Source of the DNA: Marisa cornuarietis
Lineage: Eukaryota; Mollusca; Gastropoda; Architaenioglossa; Ampullariidae
Direction: 5' to 3'
Assembly (NCBI GenBank): GCA_004794655.1
Contig: SMMW01000576.1
Location: forward strand, 6,023,001 to 6,087,000
DNA: 64,000 nucleotides
Shown: positions 1 through 12,486 of the stretch, piece by piece
Layout of the letters: the number at the start of each line of letters is the position of its first letter
Numbering within the stretch: the first letter of the stretch is position 1
The notes under the pieces: generated by a model
What the model was told of the DNA's origin: nothing
The model's database searches: none
The model's input: only the letters and a program-made list of their open reading frames with translations
Position numbers and translations under genes: made by a program

Positions 1-620
<620 letters not shown>

Positions 621-1739
621 AGAGAAAGAGGGACTTTTCATGCCAAACGCTTGCTTGGTCTTCTTACAGCTGCTTTACAGAGTTATATAATGAAGGGCCC
701 ACTGACAGAAAAGTTCAAGAAATTTTGAATTTCTTGAGGAAACGCTTGTCCAGCAGCGGATAACTGGCAGCCATTTCCCCTATAAATGATCTCGTTAGGC
801 CCTGATCCCTGTTCAACTGGCGGTTACAAGAAACACACCTAACACCATTTTCCAAACTTGGAAAGGAAATAATTCTTATGGAAAGAATCCTTTCCTCTAG
901 AAGATCCTTTTTCTGCTTTCCATTCTGTTTGGCATCACTTTACCTCTGTCGTCACACCGCCGGATAAAACTGTTAGAATGACAACGGCCAATCCCTTTCT
1001 TCTTTGGATTCTATCTGGCATCACTTTATTTGTGTCCTCACACCGCTCGACAAAAGTGTTAGCAATGACATTTCCTCACTGCCGCAGCAGCTGGTAATAA
1101 TAGTAGCAGGCTTGATGGGCTTGGGTGTAGCTGCTGATGACAGAAGAACTCCCAGCAAAAGGGACTCGTGTCGGGGACTCACAGACACCCGAGCAGGACG
1201 CGCAGTTGGTAGATGAAGGGCCGAACCCTCAGGTCCCAGAACGAGATAAGGCAGCAGAACCTTCACCCAGTCTCTGTAAATCCACTACATGGTTGCTGAA
1301 ACAGGATGCGGTGCGCTGTCTTTTCTAGTGGACTAAAGCACACTTGATGTTACGGATCACGCCCCTCTTTCTTTCTTTCTCTCTCTCTCTCATTGCCTGG
1401 AGGGTATAGCGGTTCATTCAGATTTCAGAAAGCGTGCAAGCCGACAGAGGGGAAAGCTTGATGGCTCCGATTAGATTAACCTGCGACATTTTCCCCAAAA
1501 AACGCAGTCTTCAGTAAAAATTTATTTCCTATTAAGTACTTTCACCACCTTAGGGAGCATTTCAAAAAAGTGAAAAAAGCTTCAAGGCACCTGAAGTACA
1601 CTTGATTTCATACCCAACCCCCCTTCCCTCGTGCATGGCTATGTCATGAAGTTTTTGCGATTTCTATTGTAGAAATAATTTATTTTTTATACTATTCGAA
1701 GCATTGAACTCTGTCAGTCAAAACCAAAGGCTGGATCTA

Positions 1740-1886
1740 ATCTTTCTTTCTTTCTTTCTTTCTTTCTTCTTTCTTTGCTTCCTTCTTTCCTTCCTTCTTT
1801 CTTTCCTTCTTTCTTTCTTTCCTTTTTTCCTTCCTTTTTTCCTTCTTTCCTTCCTTTCTTCCTTCTTTCCTTCCTTTCTTCCTTTT
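1740..1886. repeat. Imperfect (CTTT)n/(CCTT)n microsatellite
   Basis: The plus strand is almost purely pyrimidine: CTTT units, then interspersed CCTT units, over about 145 bp. The Phe/Leu/Ser and Lys/Arg/Glu reading frames across it are repeat translations. Confidence 0.9.
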
Positions 1887-1949
1887 CTTCTGGGTAATGT
1901 GCAAACCCCTGCTAGGTGAGGAATAATACACATGTAATAAAAAGCAAAT

Positions 1950-2030
1950 AATAATAATAATAATAATAAATAGAACATTTGTACAGCGCCTTTTTCCAGC
2001 ATTAGCCAGACTCAAGGCGCTTAAAATATA
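1950..2030. repeat. Dispersed repeat: (AAT)n followed by a paired AGCGC/GGCGCTT core
   Basis: An (ATA)n tract is followed by ACATTTGTACAGCGCC, and about 35 bp later by CAAGGCGCTTAAAA. The same layout (AAT tract, then a TATAGCGC-like box, then a GCGCTTAA box) recurs at 18044-18116, and in weaker form at 27890-27930 and 48240-48305. It therefore looks like a dispersed repeat family, perhaps the tail of a small transposon. Confidence 0.55.
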
Positions 2031-2813
2031 AACACACAGACATGAGAATAATAATGATCTCAAAACAAAGAGTTCCTATGCAAATCCTATGCCCACCAAA
2101 GTATTCTAAGGCGGTAGAGGATTTATCGCCATATATTAAGAAATCACTGAAAATTTCTCTCCCACTCACTTGGGTGAGACACATAAATGACAAAAGGTAG
2201 GACAGAGATTAACACAAAATTCGATGATCCTCCTCCCCTATGACGACTTGAAAACAAGTTCCACTAGCAATCAGAAAACTCCATACTCAACTACTACAGA
2301 ACATACTTGTATGTTTTCTTGTAATGTTCGGTTCAATCTCAGACAAAAAAGTATGAGAATATATAAATTATTTCAGGCTAGGTAAACTTGTAACATCAGC
2401 CATAAAGGTTTTTTAGGTTGTTTTACGAGGAAAACAAGTAAGGAAAGTAAAGAAGTGTGGATGAAATGCGGAGACCACTAAGACTAACAAACTGGTGGAC
2501 AGGTCAAGCTGTAGCGAGACCCCACATTTGAATATCCTTTCTTTTCTTTTCCCTACCCAGAGCGTGAATAGATATTTCTCTATAATGTAATCTACTTCTC
2601 AATAAACCCGCCAGCGGTCAGCACTAGCAATAATGGAGGCGGCTAACCGCACGCGCGCTCATGCATACGTCGGTAGCCAGACGGACAAGGGCTGCGAGAC
2701 GGCAGACGAGTCCCGATGGGTGTTCGGGGACAGACGATGCCTTCCATTACCGATGACAATTAAAAGCGACGAAGATGACGAAGGCTGGTGAAGAACTGTT
2801 AGCATGAACAACT

Positions 2814-2849
2814 CCCACCACCACCACCACCACCACCACCACCACCACC
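2814..2849. repeat. (CCA)12 trinucleotide microsatellite
   Basis: Twelve consecutive CCA units are visible. The poly-Trp frame on the minus strand is an artefact of this array. Confidence 0.9.
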
Positions 2850-3788
2850 GCCTCCTACACAGAGGTCCCGTGTGGACATGCAGGGCCAACACAAACACAC
2901 GAAAGCTAAGCGATGCATAGACCGATACAAGTCCACAGACCACAGGGAACATTCACTCATCTAGCATTTCGTAAACATGCTTAGACAAATGACTACCTTT
3001 ATTAATCCCAACTGGCAATCATCAGTTAGAAAGTGAGCTCAATAACAAAACAAAGCAAGTGTTAGTCACAAGATAAGCAAGTGAGGCATCATAACAAAAC
3101 ACCAACTCCACATATTTGGAAAAAAAACTCTGGTACAGTATAATGTTTGCTTGAATTCAGTAAAACAGATTCTCCTGCCAGGACTTGTTCATGTACAGAC
3201 AAAATGCTGGAAGATCTTTCGACAGTTGCTTCAAAACAAAGCATTCACAGAACACTTTGTAAAATTAATTTTCACTGTACACTTTGTGACCAGAACTTGG
3301 AGATGATTTCCACCGCCCTGAAGATCGGTGATTTTTACAACTTTACAGCTGTAATAACATCACACCACATTGTATAGCAAAGTTTGTTAGAGGAAAAGTT
3401 TGAATCGTTTACTTTTTTTGTTCTGATGAACAGTTCCTTGACTTGACTGCTATTGCGAATGTGTTCTCGGATGAGAATTTTTTCTCCAGAAGACTTTACA
3501 GAAGTATTTCCCGGAGAGTTCTGAGGGCAGATCGAGTCCGCCTGCCTCACACTTTTTTCTAGCAACTTGTAAAGGTTTTAAGAGATTCATGTAGACGGCC
3601 CCCTAATATTTAAAACAAGTGCTTATGGTGAGATGGCGGATAATGCGAGTCTTGCACGAATTTAACATAAATACTGAACTCACTTAACCACACACTTGTC
3701 TGAGAACAAAAGATAAATCAAAAACCCTGTTATTACAAATGTGGGTCAGTTACCAAGTGGTAAAACAGTACAAGTGAGAACTCAAGCT

Positions 3789-3904
3789 TCAGACTTGGAG
3801 GGAATAATCCAAATGATAGCCTGGCAGTCCTATGGTTAGCTTCAGTTCCTGGTATCCCTTGTCTATGATGCCTTGGTCACGCATGCTGCCGAAATTCAGT
3901 CCCC
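3789..3904 (-). CDS. Probable terminal exon of an unidentified minus-strand gene
   Basis: On the minus strand a good acceptor (TTCTTTACAG at about 3914-3905) is followed by 2 bases and then 37 sense codons and TGA (3789-3791). The encoded C-terminus begins GLNFGSMRDQGIIDKGYQEL and ends in DYSLQV. Residue composition is balanced and protein-like, with no repeat character. I do not recognise the family and found no partner exon upstream (higher coordinates). A stop-free stretch of this length can occur by chance, so the call rests on the acceptor plus composition. It could also be a decayed gene fragment. Confidence 0.35.
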
Positions 3905-5208
3905 CTGTAAAGAACATTGCAGAGAAAAATTCTTCGCTGAGTATCGTGAATTCTATGATAAAAGTTCAGTGTGTTAACACAAAAAGATTCTACTTTTTTT
4001 AATTTAAATTATCTTAAAAAGATCACTACTTTCATTTCAGTGTACTAACAGAAAGATTGACGGCTACCATTTTTTCATAACTTTCCCTTTTTTCCAAATT
4101 AAATTACATTTTCTTCCTCTTTTATGTGTTGTTTAACTGTCGTGAAAATATTATGTCACGTGATTCCATATTGAGAAAAGAAATAAACAAATCACTAACA
4201 CTTTTCACATCACCGAAGTTTACGTGTTTTAATTACAGAAAAACTATTGGATCTCGTAAACCATGAGCCTCCATGTTCCGTTATTTGGATTCATCGAGGT
4301 CCTTCATTGTGGCTGCTGTTGACGGCCTCAAAATATAACCTCTATGTGACAGAGTTGGGGGTGACAGGTCAAACAGCCATTGTCTCCTTCGTCGGGGCGT
4401 TGCGAGACGTTAGCGTAGTGTGGCTGATGGTCAGAAACGGAAACACGTGCATTTGCGCATTGTGCGCATGTCTTCGCAGTCGTGCTGCGCAGTTCGTTCA
4501 ATAATGTGTGTTATTGCAGGTTGTTGCCACTTGTCCTTGTGAGGTAGGTCCTCAGTCAGTCAGTCAGTCAGTCAGTGTATTTTGCTGCGATGAATCTAAC
4601 TATTTTTCTGTGTTGCAATGTATAAAAAAGGCAAACATAAATACAATCCGATTGGTCTGTAAACTAATCTGCAGAGGGACTGCCATGGTTGGGTGGATGG
4701 GTAGAATGGAGGCTCTGGGAGTCCCACAAAAGTCCTTTCTTTCAAAGATTTAAGCCTCGCGCCCTGAATAAAAGACCTCAAGCAGACAAGTCGACTGAAT
4801 AAAACAAGCTAAAGATAATCATTAGAGACTTCTGGACTGAACACTAGTAACACCCGGGACACACCTACCATCGAGAAAGTAGGGCACCAACAGGAAAGAT
4901 CAGATGTCTCTTTAGGTTTCCCTTCAACATTAGCCAACCATCCACCCTCCCACCCAGCCGACCACTTCAATTCTACCTTGTTAGGACTTAAATTGCATGT
5001 TCTCGTAAGGAAATTCCAGAACATTTTGTTCGACATAGTGTTTACCATATATATACACACACATAATCCACTCAAATGCACGCATGCACATACGCACACA
5101 CCCGTCTTGATCGTTCGTGAAAACTCGCCAGATAAATTTTCCAGTATTTCAGATGTTGCTGCATATGTTAAGGATGTTTCACTTTTTATGTTTTATATAA
5201 TCACGCGT

Positions 5209-5210
<2 letters not shown>
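3905..5210. other. No gene recognised
   Basis: AT-rich DNA with no exon I can support on either strand. Around 4556-4578 there is a short CAGT repeat. Confidence 0.45.

Positions 5211-5299
<89 letters not shown>
5211..5299. repeat. (CA)n microsatellite
   Basis: Nearly perfect CA dinucleotides for about 88 bp, interrupted once by CTCA. The His-Thr reading frames are artefacts. Confidence 0.95.
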
Positions 5300-5300
<1 letters not shown>

Positions 5301-5442
5301 TTACTGACCGCACAATTGAATTCTTTGGCGTGAAGATAATCATAGTCTGGAGAGAGGCGAGAGGCAGGCGCTGTAGTGAGAGATCGATGCCTATGTTGTG
5401 CTATAAGCTGGTGTGGGTCTGCGGCTGGGTGCTGCCCTCAAG

Positions 5443-5538
5443 ATGGAGCCCACGTCAGCGGAAATGAAACGCGACTTGAAGAATGAGGCGTTACCTGAGG
5501 CCGCGATACCGGGCTGGTGGGCGGACCAGCAAAAGGGT
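5443..5538 (+). CDS. Short open frame of protein-like composition, unidentified
   Basis: ATG at 5443 opens a 31-codon frame ending in TAA at 5536-5538. It starts MEPTSAEMKRDLKNEALPEA and is acidic/basic and hydrophilic, unlike the neighbouring repeat translations. A possible donor (CTG|gtgggc at about 5515) would also let it serve as a first exon. No family is recognised and no downstream exon was found, so this is a weak candidate. Confidence 0.15.
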
Positions 5539-7490
5539 TAATGTTGCTTAATTGCAATCAATGGCCGTGCGCAATACCCACCCACCCACGCACGCGAGCG
5601 CGTGCAAACACAAGTACACACATGTACAAACACACATGCGCAGGCACAGAGAGAGAGAGAGAGGCGGTGGCACACCTTTGTTTGAGGTTTATTGTGCCTT
5701 CAACAATAGCCCTCGCCGTACAAACTTTCCCCCAGCAAACCGAAAACAGAAGGACTTCTAAATAACTCACAGAAAGGCTAGAATCAAATATTGACTGACA
5801 TACACTGGGCCTACTTGGGGCCTAATATTACCCTTCTCCCAAGTGAAAACAAAAACTAGGAAATTGATGCTCATGGGTTGTGCTTATGTCATTCTCGACC
5901 AGTCAGTTCCGGACCATTCGGTGCTCAATGTTCCAAGTCATCTTCCACGTTTAGCTTCGCATGTTGTGCGGAAAAAGCATCGCCTATGTTCTTTAGTCGA
6001 CTTCTTGTTTATTGCTAGTATAATTATTTCACTAAATCTTTCTTCTGATGCGCTGTTTACATATGCTTTTTCAAGGTCTGCATTCAAGATGCTCACTGAC
6101 TACATGTTGTCTCTTTTGACAGTTTGTCGATGTTCCTTGTGACTTCGTGCCACGTGCCTGAAACTTATTGTCACGAAATCATTTCATTGCGACACAAACG
6201 ATACAAACAGTGCAATAGATAACTGGAGTTGTTGTAATTCTTGTTGTAAAACTACCGAAATACAATGCGACTGACGAGGTTAATGGAATCTTTGTGCACC
6301 GTCCGATGTTCGTCTTTGTGTTAACAGAACCTTAACTGTGTTAGTGTGTTGGTGTGTTGGGGGGGGGGTCAACAAATGGCAAATTTCGGTGTGTTTGTTG
6401 CCAATTATTTCAGGATAAAACATAAGGGGAGAATGTAAACAGTTTCAACAAAACATTCCTCTCTGTCTCTCCCACCCACCTCAACAACAATGATGCAGTC
6501 GAGGATGGAACAGGTCTGCGTTGTTTATGTCATTAGTTATGCCACCGCCTCAGTTGCTGTTGGTGAAATGACTGATGTCACCTGTACAAGCTTCCAGTGT
6601 GTGTATGCGTGTGCGTGCGTGTGTGCGTGCGTGTGCGTGCGGTGTGCATATCATAAGGCTGATGGACCTAAACTTCGCGGTTTTTTTGTTTTTTTGTTGT
6701 TGTTGCTTTTTTTTTTGCTTCACTCTTACAAAACACAGTGCTAGCCATTTTCTAAATGTTTTAAATAGCAATAATTCCAAACTTTTTAAACTGCTTTGAA
6801 CTTCGATTAAAAAAAAACTTTTTAAAAGAACCTGTTTTGAAATTTGATAAGCTGTTAACAATACTTTCTGTTAAACTACAAAATAAATTTTGTTTACAGA
6901 AGAATGCTTTAGACTGAGATTTAAAACACTTTTTAAAAGCGCGGGATTTAAAATCGCACTAAAAAAAATTACAGAAAACAAAACAACGGACTGTGAACCA
7001 GTTTCGAGGAGGTCATCTTGCTCATGCGTACTAACACGATCTCATGCACTCTAACTCGGGCGTACTTCGCATGCGCTCTTATTTTGTTCTACATCCGAGA
7101 AGAAAAATAATCCAACCAAAACGTGGTGAGCAATGTTATGCTGATGCTTTTCTTCAACCATTTAAACCGGAAGTTGTATAATGCTACTAAAAAATAAAAA
7201 CTTAGTAACCCGCATATCACATTTCTTAACAAATTAATGTAACAGCAAAACTGGAAACAATTTTATTAATAAACAAGATATTAAAGTGCACATTCAAACG
7301 TGTGTCACAGTGGAATCGATGACACCATGTCTTGGTAGCAGACAAAGGAGAAAATCAGTCATTAAGTGATGTAGAGAGTGCAGAATAACTGAAACACGAG
7401 TTGCACCTGCAGCGGTAATAGATTTTTAAGAGTAATTACCATAATGTCATCAAACCATTGACTTTGTAAACTAGTTCTCTTGGTCTTTAT
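5539..7490. other. No gene recognised
   Basis: AT-rich sequence. A GT/GC-rich simple tract lies at about 6597-6642 and a T-rich tract at 6680-6720. No exon or RNA gene was recognised. Confidence 0.45.
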
Positions 7491-7580
7491 TTGTTTTCTC
7501 TTCTTTTTCTTGTTGTTGCTGATTTTTGGAGGGAAATGTGCTTCCACCTTAAAGGTGATTTTGAGATGAGGCTGGTATTT
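7491..7580 (-). mobile_element. Truncated SINE tail, related to the full copy at 9824-10054
   Basis: On the minus strand this segment has AAAATCACC, AAGGTGGAAGCAC and then a short CAACAAC tail. These match, in the same order, the 3' end of the intact SINE at 9824-10054. The tRNA-like head and GC-rich core are missing, so this is a 5'-truncated or decayed copy. Confidence 0.6.
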
Positions 7581-9810
7581 ATGGAGGTATACATACAATG
7601 TTGTTTATAGTAGTCGTATTTATTTATTATTGTCGTTACTCATAGTTCCTTGTCATTCTGTCACTATCTTGTGTTTTGGATCAGAAAATTCAGTGGTCTT
7701 CTGTTGTTGCTGTTGTTGTTGTTGTTCACAGTTCGGTCTTGGGGTTCGAGATATACTCAACAAGCTTGTCACAAGACTTGTTTTACTGCATTCCCTGAAG
7801 ATGAACCGTTGGGGATTGGAAGCATCGTGTGCTTGGCAGCTGACGTTTTGGAGTCTCACCGGTTCCACTTATATTGTCGCATCCTTCTGTCTTTCTGAGT
7901 GCCAGTCTTTTTATGGCGCCAGTTGCTTGTGTCAGTGTCTGTCCGTCTGACGGAGAAGGTCTCTTGTGTCCTGGCTCCCATCTTCTTGATACGGTCGTGC
8001 GCTCGCTAAAATCTTCAAGAGGGTTTGAGTGGGGGGTGGGGAAGTCTCCCTTCGGCCTTGTGTTTGTCATTCACTTTGACGGGTGACGGTTGTTCACATG
8101 TCTGGCTGCTCTGAGCGATGTCGGCTGCTCTTCATCTCTTTGTATCTCCCCAGAGGAACCGAGAACCCTGCTCCCAAGTTCTGCAGTGCTGTCTGTACAA
8201 CAGGTCTTACAGACCCACTACATTGTTGTCCTTCAGAGGCTTCGCTTGTACTGACTTCATTTAACTTCCTTTCAAGTTTCTTCGTTGTTGTTGTCGTCAG
8301 CGTTCTTCTTCTTGTTTCATTGTTTCTGTATTTTCTTAAGTATCCTCACTTTATTCATTATCATTTCTAATTATCAATTGAGCAGCACAATGCTAGCTGC
8401 TGTTCGCATTTTTGTTTACATAGACTCACGCACATACAAACACCTAACCTTTAAATAGAAAGAGAATTTTCAATTCATCGTGGAAGCAGGGTCACATCTG
8501 ATCTGTAAATAACTCCAGGCGAGGGATCGGCTCTCTTCCTGTTACAGGTAATGACGAGGTAAAGGTACAGGCGCTGTCTTTGAAAGCAGCAGATTGGAGT
8601 GATGATGACCCTCTACGGTGAAGGAAGAGGAAGACGACCAACAAATGACACTAGAGATCTTTGATCATAGAAAGTTGATATTAATTAATAAGGAAAACCC
8701 TAAAACCCTTTTCAACACAAACAAAGAGGCTCATGCACAAACTTTGGGTGGTATGCATGTCCAAAGAGCGGACGGCGCGAAGTCTGGTCGGTCTGAGGCA
8801 AGCCTATCTCTACTTTTATTATACCCACCTCTTCATGTCCTTGATAAGGGGAGATAATAAAATCAACAAACAGCCCAAGGTGGCTCCATGTAACTTTTTG
8901 TGCTACCAAGCTGGTCGGCTCGGTAGGTTTGTAATTAGTTCGGGTGCTAGATTTTTTTTTCGCCTGCCTTGAACTCGGAAATGATGGACGCTCCCTGGCT
9001 CAATAGGGTTTCTTACGATGTGCTCTCCCCTTTGCCAGACCAGGCGTGGTAAGTCACATGCTTTTCTTGTTTTCTCCATGACCCGTGTCTTTTCCTTGGC
9101 TGCGTACAGCTTTCAAACTACAAAAGCAAAACTCGTCACTGCTAAAATGAAGAGTTACGCGCCATGTCACGGTGTAAGTGGTCCACTGGCCAAATACGCA
9201 GCTCGCTAAAAATGGTCATCCTTTATAAGTAAACGCTAGATGAAAGCGACGAAAAGCTTTAGTCTCCATGACATCCTCGGCACCTGAGGTGAGGAACAAC
9301 TAGAGGAGGGGGGACAACTCGAGCGCCGTCCCACTAGAGACAACTGTTTGCTGGTCACTAGTCACCAGTGATTGGAAGATCCTGTAAACAGTCGAACGTA
9401 GCTATATATATAGCAATGTTAATGAGTGTAGTAATGTCTTCATTATTTTCAGACGAACAACCCAAATATGACTTGTTATGGCATTCATTCCTACACCATG
9501 CCTGTCGTTGAATAATCTCATTTTCTAATAACAAAATGTTGCAACTCTTTTTTTGCTATGCGCTTGCAAATTTTGTGTGTGTGTGTGTGTGTTCGGATGC
9601 AAGCTTGGTATTTAATCAAAGGTAGGGTTTCTTAATCGATTCATTATGTCAGTGTCTACCATTTGACTGGTTAATTTCAACCCGCAGCGTACGAACCACT
9701 TCACATTATAAAATTTCCCTCTGTTATCTCTGTACACACTTTGTCCTCTTTAAGCTTTTTAATTATTATTTTAGTCTGAAAATGCATGGGAAAATCTGGT
9801 TCAGCTGACA
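7581..9810. other. No gene recognised
   Basis: Long frames at 7630-7950 and 7783-8070 overlap each other on opposite strands, lack splice partners and match nothing I know. A (GTT)n tract sits at 7702-7726. The rest is AT-rich with no supported feature. Confidence 0.4.
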
Positions 9811-10067
9811 TGACCTTCTGTTATGTTGTTGTTGTTGATTTAGTTGGAAAGTGCTTCCACCTTGCGGTGATTTTGCACTATGGGGAGGAAAGGGAGGGGG
9901 GAGGAAACCGGAGTACCCGGAGAAAACCCCCGCCGCCCAGCCCTGCGAACAGGTGTCACAAACAGAGAGTGTTCCGAGACGAGATCTGAACCCTGAGCTG
10001 CTCAGTGCAGTGGTGACAAGCGAGTGTTTTAACCACTACACTACCGGGGGCCCGTGACCTTCTGTTA
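9811..10067 (-). mobile_element. tRNA-derived SINE with 13-bp target-site duplication
   Basis: The element body is 9824-10054, read on the minus strand. Its head resembles a tRNA gene. A box A (TAGTGTAGTGG) follows the 5' GGGCCCCCGG, and a box B (GGTTCAGATCTC) lies about 50 bp further on; both are RNA polymerase III promoter elements. A GC-rich core (TTTTCTCCGGGTACTCCGG) follows, then a body containing AAGGTGGAAGCAC, and a (CAA)n tail. The sequence TGACCTTCTGTTA is present identically at 9811-9823 and 10055-10067, a perfect target-site duplication. This shows LINE-assisted insertion and delimits the element exactly. Confidence 0.92.
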
Positions 10068-11189
10068 AAAGTTTACCTTGGCTAAAAGGTCCTGCAGCCA
10101 CTCTTCGTTGGAAGATGTTCGTCCCATCCGCGGCGAAGAAGAGGATTCTTGGAAGTCAAATGCTTCAAGTACTAGATTTCAATCAGGATTCATCAAAAGA
10201 TCGCATTTTATAACCTTGGGGACAATATCTTCTCCACGTTTTCTTCTTCTCAATAGACTTCAAAATTAGGTTTAGTTAATCTTATTCAAGGGACCAGATT
10301 ACCTCCCTTGACGATGGCTGCGAAGAACAAGGACAATGTGAAGATTAGCATCCTCCCAGAACCTCCCAGACCCTCCCAGACGCTACAATGAGCCGGAGTT
10401 AAAACTTTGCACTTTCACGGTTTTAATGCTGGTCTTGAAGAAAAAGGTCAGACAGTCAACAACTAGAACGAAAATTAACTTTGTTACAAGGCTGTTCATG
10501 TTTGTCTATGTAGGAACCCGGCAAACTGTCACCATGGAGCCTTCTTGCTAGAAAGCTCCTTGTATTTCATTTTCTTGAAGGTGTACTGAGTGCAGTCTTT
10601 TTCAGCTGACTTGGATGACCTCGATGTAAGCTAGTTTCTCTAAAAGCTAAATGTAAAATTCTTCTCGTTTTCTTTCTCTCTCTCTCGCTTTCCGTCCTTA
10701 AGAGAAAAGATTAAACACACCAGACACCGATGGAGATCAAAGCTATGAGAACTTTGAATGTCTACAATCAGGCCTCATTAACAGGCGTATTAATGTGCAT
10801 GATGTCTGGGTGCTGGACCCTTTATGTACTAGGTAATGTTTAAGGACTTGCATCTCGATAACGGAAGGGATCGAAATGTTCTTTGGGAAAATAATGTCTT
10901 CTTGTAACTTTAGACACAGGAAAACAACCTGCATCCTGACACAGGTGGTTTCAGAACCGGCGACATCGTCAACATAGACTGCAACATGTCGTTTAAAGTC
11001 AGTTTGAGTATTTCACGTGTGACTTGCAGACTAGAGAGAGCATTTAGAAACAGCGACCGTCCACACTCGAGATTGATACACGTGCATGCGTTCCTGCAGG
11101 TAGGAAGACATGTTTTAATAATCTGTATCATCGATGACTAGGTTTTTTTGTTTGTGAAATAGGAGCTATTTGCTCATTAGTACTTTTTC

Positions 11190-11223
11190 TTTCTTTCTTT
11201 CTTTCTTGCTTTCTTTCTTTTTT

Positions 11224-11283
<60 letters not shown>

Positions 11284-11285
11284 TC
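11190..11285. repeat. (CTTT)n tetranucleotide microsatellite
   Basis: About 24 CTTT units with few interruptions. Confidence 0.95.
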
Positions 11286-11987
11286 GCGCTCGCACTCTCA
11301 CCCAACCCCCAACCACACCTCACATGTTCACATACACTTGTTTTACTCTCACTCACTCATTGAATGTCATACGCCTTCTCATTTTCAATTTTTCTTTTCT
11401 GGCAACGGAGTTCTTGTCCTCTCGGAACACGCTCTCTCAATTTACGAACGCGTCCGTTAATCACGGGGGAGGCGAGGGGGGGGGGCAAAAACCATTCATG
11501 CGCAGAATCAGAGGGCTTCTGGAAGAACAAGACTGCAGTCTGGGGCTCGCTGATGCCAGTTGTAGCTGAGTGATCCTCCTGCACTGTTTTTCCACCTCAT
11601 TACTTAGGGGGGAGCCTCGCAACGGCTCATCGACAGGCTGCTGCAGTCACTTCTGACATCTCTAACAGGGTTTGTAAGTCCCCATCATTCCCGTCTCTTG
11701 TACAGGTTCATAGGCAATGTGGGTGCTTTAGAGCTCATACTGATACAGCTCATCTGTATACTTGTCTTCATATCCCTCTTTCAGTTTAAATTACAACCAC
11801 TATAAAGGTCAAGGTGGGGTACATTTTTTCTAATGACTGGGTAAAGCTCAGTCCAAGATGGTATTTCCCCAAATCTGGGGGGAATGCCCTTTATGGCAAA
11901 AGTTAACGGTTTATTATGAATCTGTTAAAAAGCTTATATTTTATGTTTGTATTCTCTTAACTGCCTTTTGCAGACTGACAAAGGTGT

Positions 11988-12068
11988 GTATTTTATTATT
12001 ACATCCTGTTGTATTCTGTCCAAAGTTTTTATTTTATTATTACATTATGTTGTATTCTGTCAAAGGTT
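11988..12068. repeat. Two-copy tandem duplication, about 42 bp
   Basis: TTTTATTATTACAT, then GTTGTATTCTGTC, then AAAG occurs twice in direct succession, with only a few differences. It gives a misleading hydrophobic frame in translation. Confidence 0.7.
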
Positions 12069-12332
12069 TATAACCGATGTTCATGTCATTCGTTCTTGTT
12101 GAAGTTTCCGGGCCGCAAACTATCTACTGATAAACCATGCCAGAATTCTGTGTGGGCTGTAAAGAATGCAATTTCCTGCTAAATGTTCACTGCAGATCGT
12201 GAAATTTTGGACAACAGTATAGACTACAGGCTTTTAGCAGTGATTATTTTCTGAAAACGAGGACAGCAAATCAGAACCTTGGGCAGACAGCTAGCAAGCA
12301 GTCATGACATTCTGCAACTTTTTTTTTACAAG

Positions 12333-12486
12333 GTTCGGCGGAGCCTGCAGCAATTCCCGCAGTGACCACAGGGAAGCAGGCAGCTGGAACGGACGAGGTG
12401 TGCCATCGGACAGAACCAGGCTAGCGGCCTTTCCCAACTCCAAGTCGAAAGCCCCTGGAGAAGAAGCTCTGTTAGCAAGAAGACAG
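12333..12486 (+). CDS. GPCR exon: third intracellular loop
   Basis: The frame ends in ALLARRQ at a consensus donor (CAG|gtgagc at 12487) and joins in phase to VIKML of the next exon. The residues are Ser-, Gly- and Arg-rich, as expected for a cytoplasmic loop. The 3' boundary is firm. The 5' boundary is less so: a T-rich tract ends in ACAAG at 12332, and a CTGCAG acceptor at 12350 is an alternative. An ATG at 12304 lies in the pyrimidine tract and is not a credible start. Confidence 0.65.

Larger units (their letters stand above)
621..3788. other. No gene recognised; simple repeats
   Basis: I see no coding exon with convincing splice sites in this stretch. It contains short CT-rich tracts around 1366-1392, the CTTT array, an AAT-rich dispersed repeat and a CCA array, which are listed separately. 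GC content rises around 1100-1300 and 2620-2760 without a protein I can recognise. Confidence 0.5.
10068..12332. other. No gene recognised; likely GPCR intron or upstream DNA
   Basis: I searched for TM1-TM5 exons of the GPCR that follows and found none. The stretch holds a short triple CCTCCCAGA repeat near 10353-10382, the CTTT array and a 40-bp tandem duplication at 11988-12068. Confidence 0.4.

Noticed and set aside
7630..8070. Overlapping frames on both strands as a gene
   Set aside because: Frames contradict each other, include a GTT repeat, and show no splice partners or known motif.
9885..10054. A functional tRNA gene at the SINE head
   Set aside because: Box A and box B are present but acceptor and anticodon stems do not pair properly, and the flanking 13-bp duplication marks it as a SINE.
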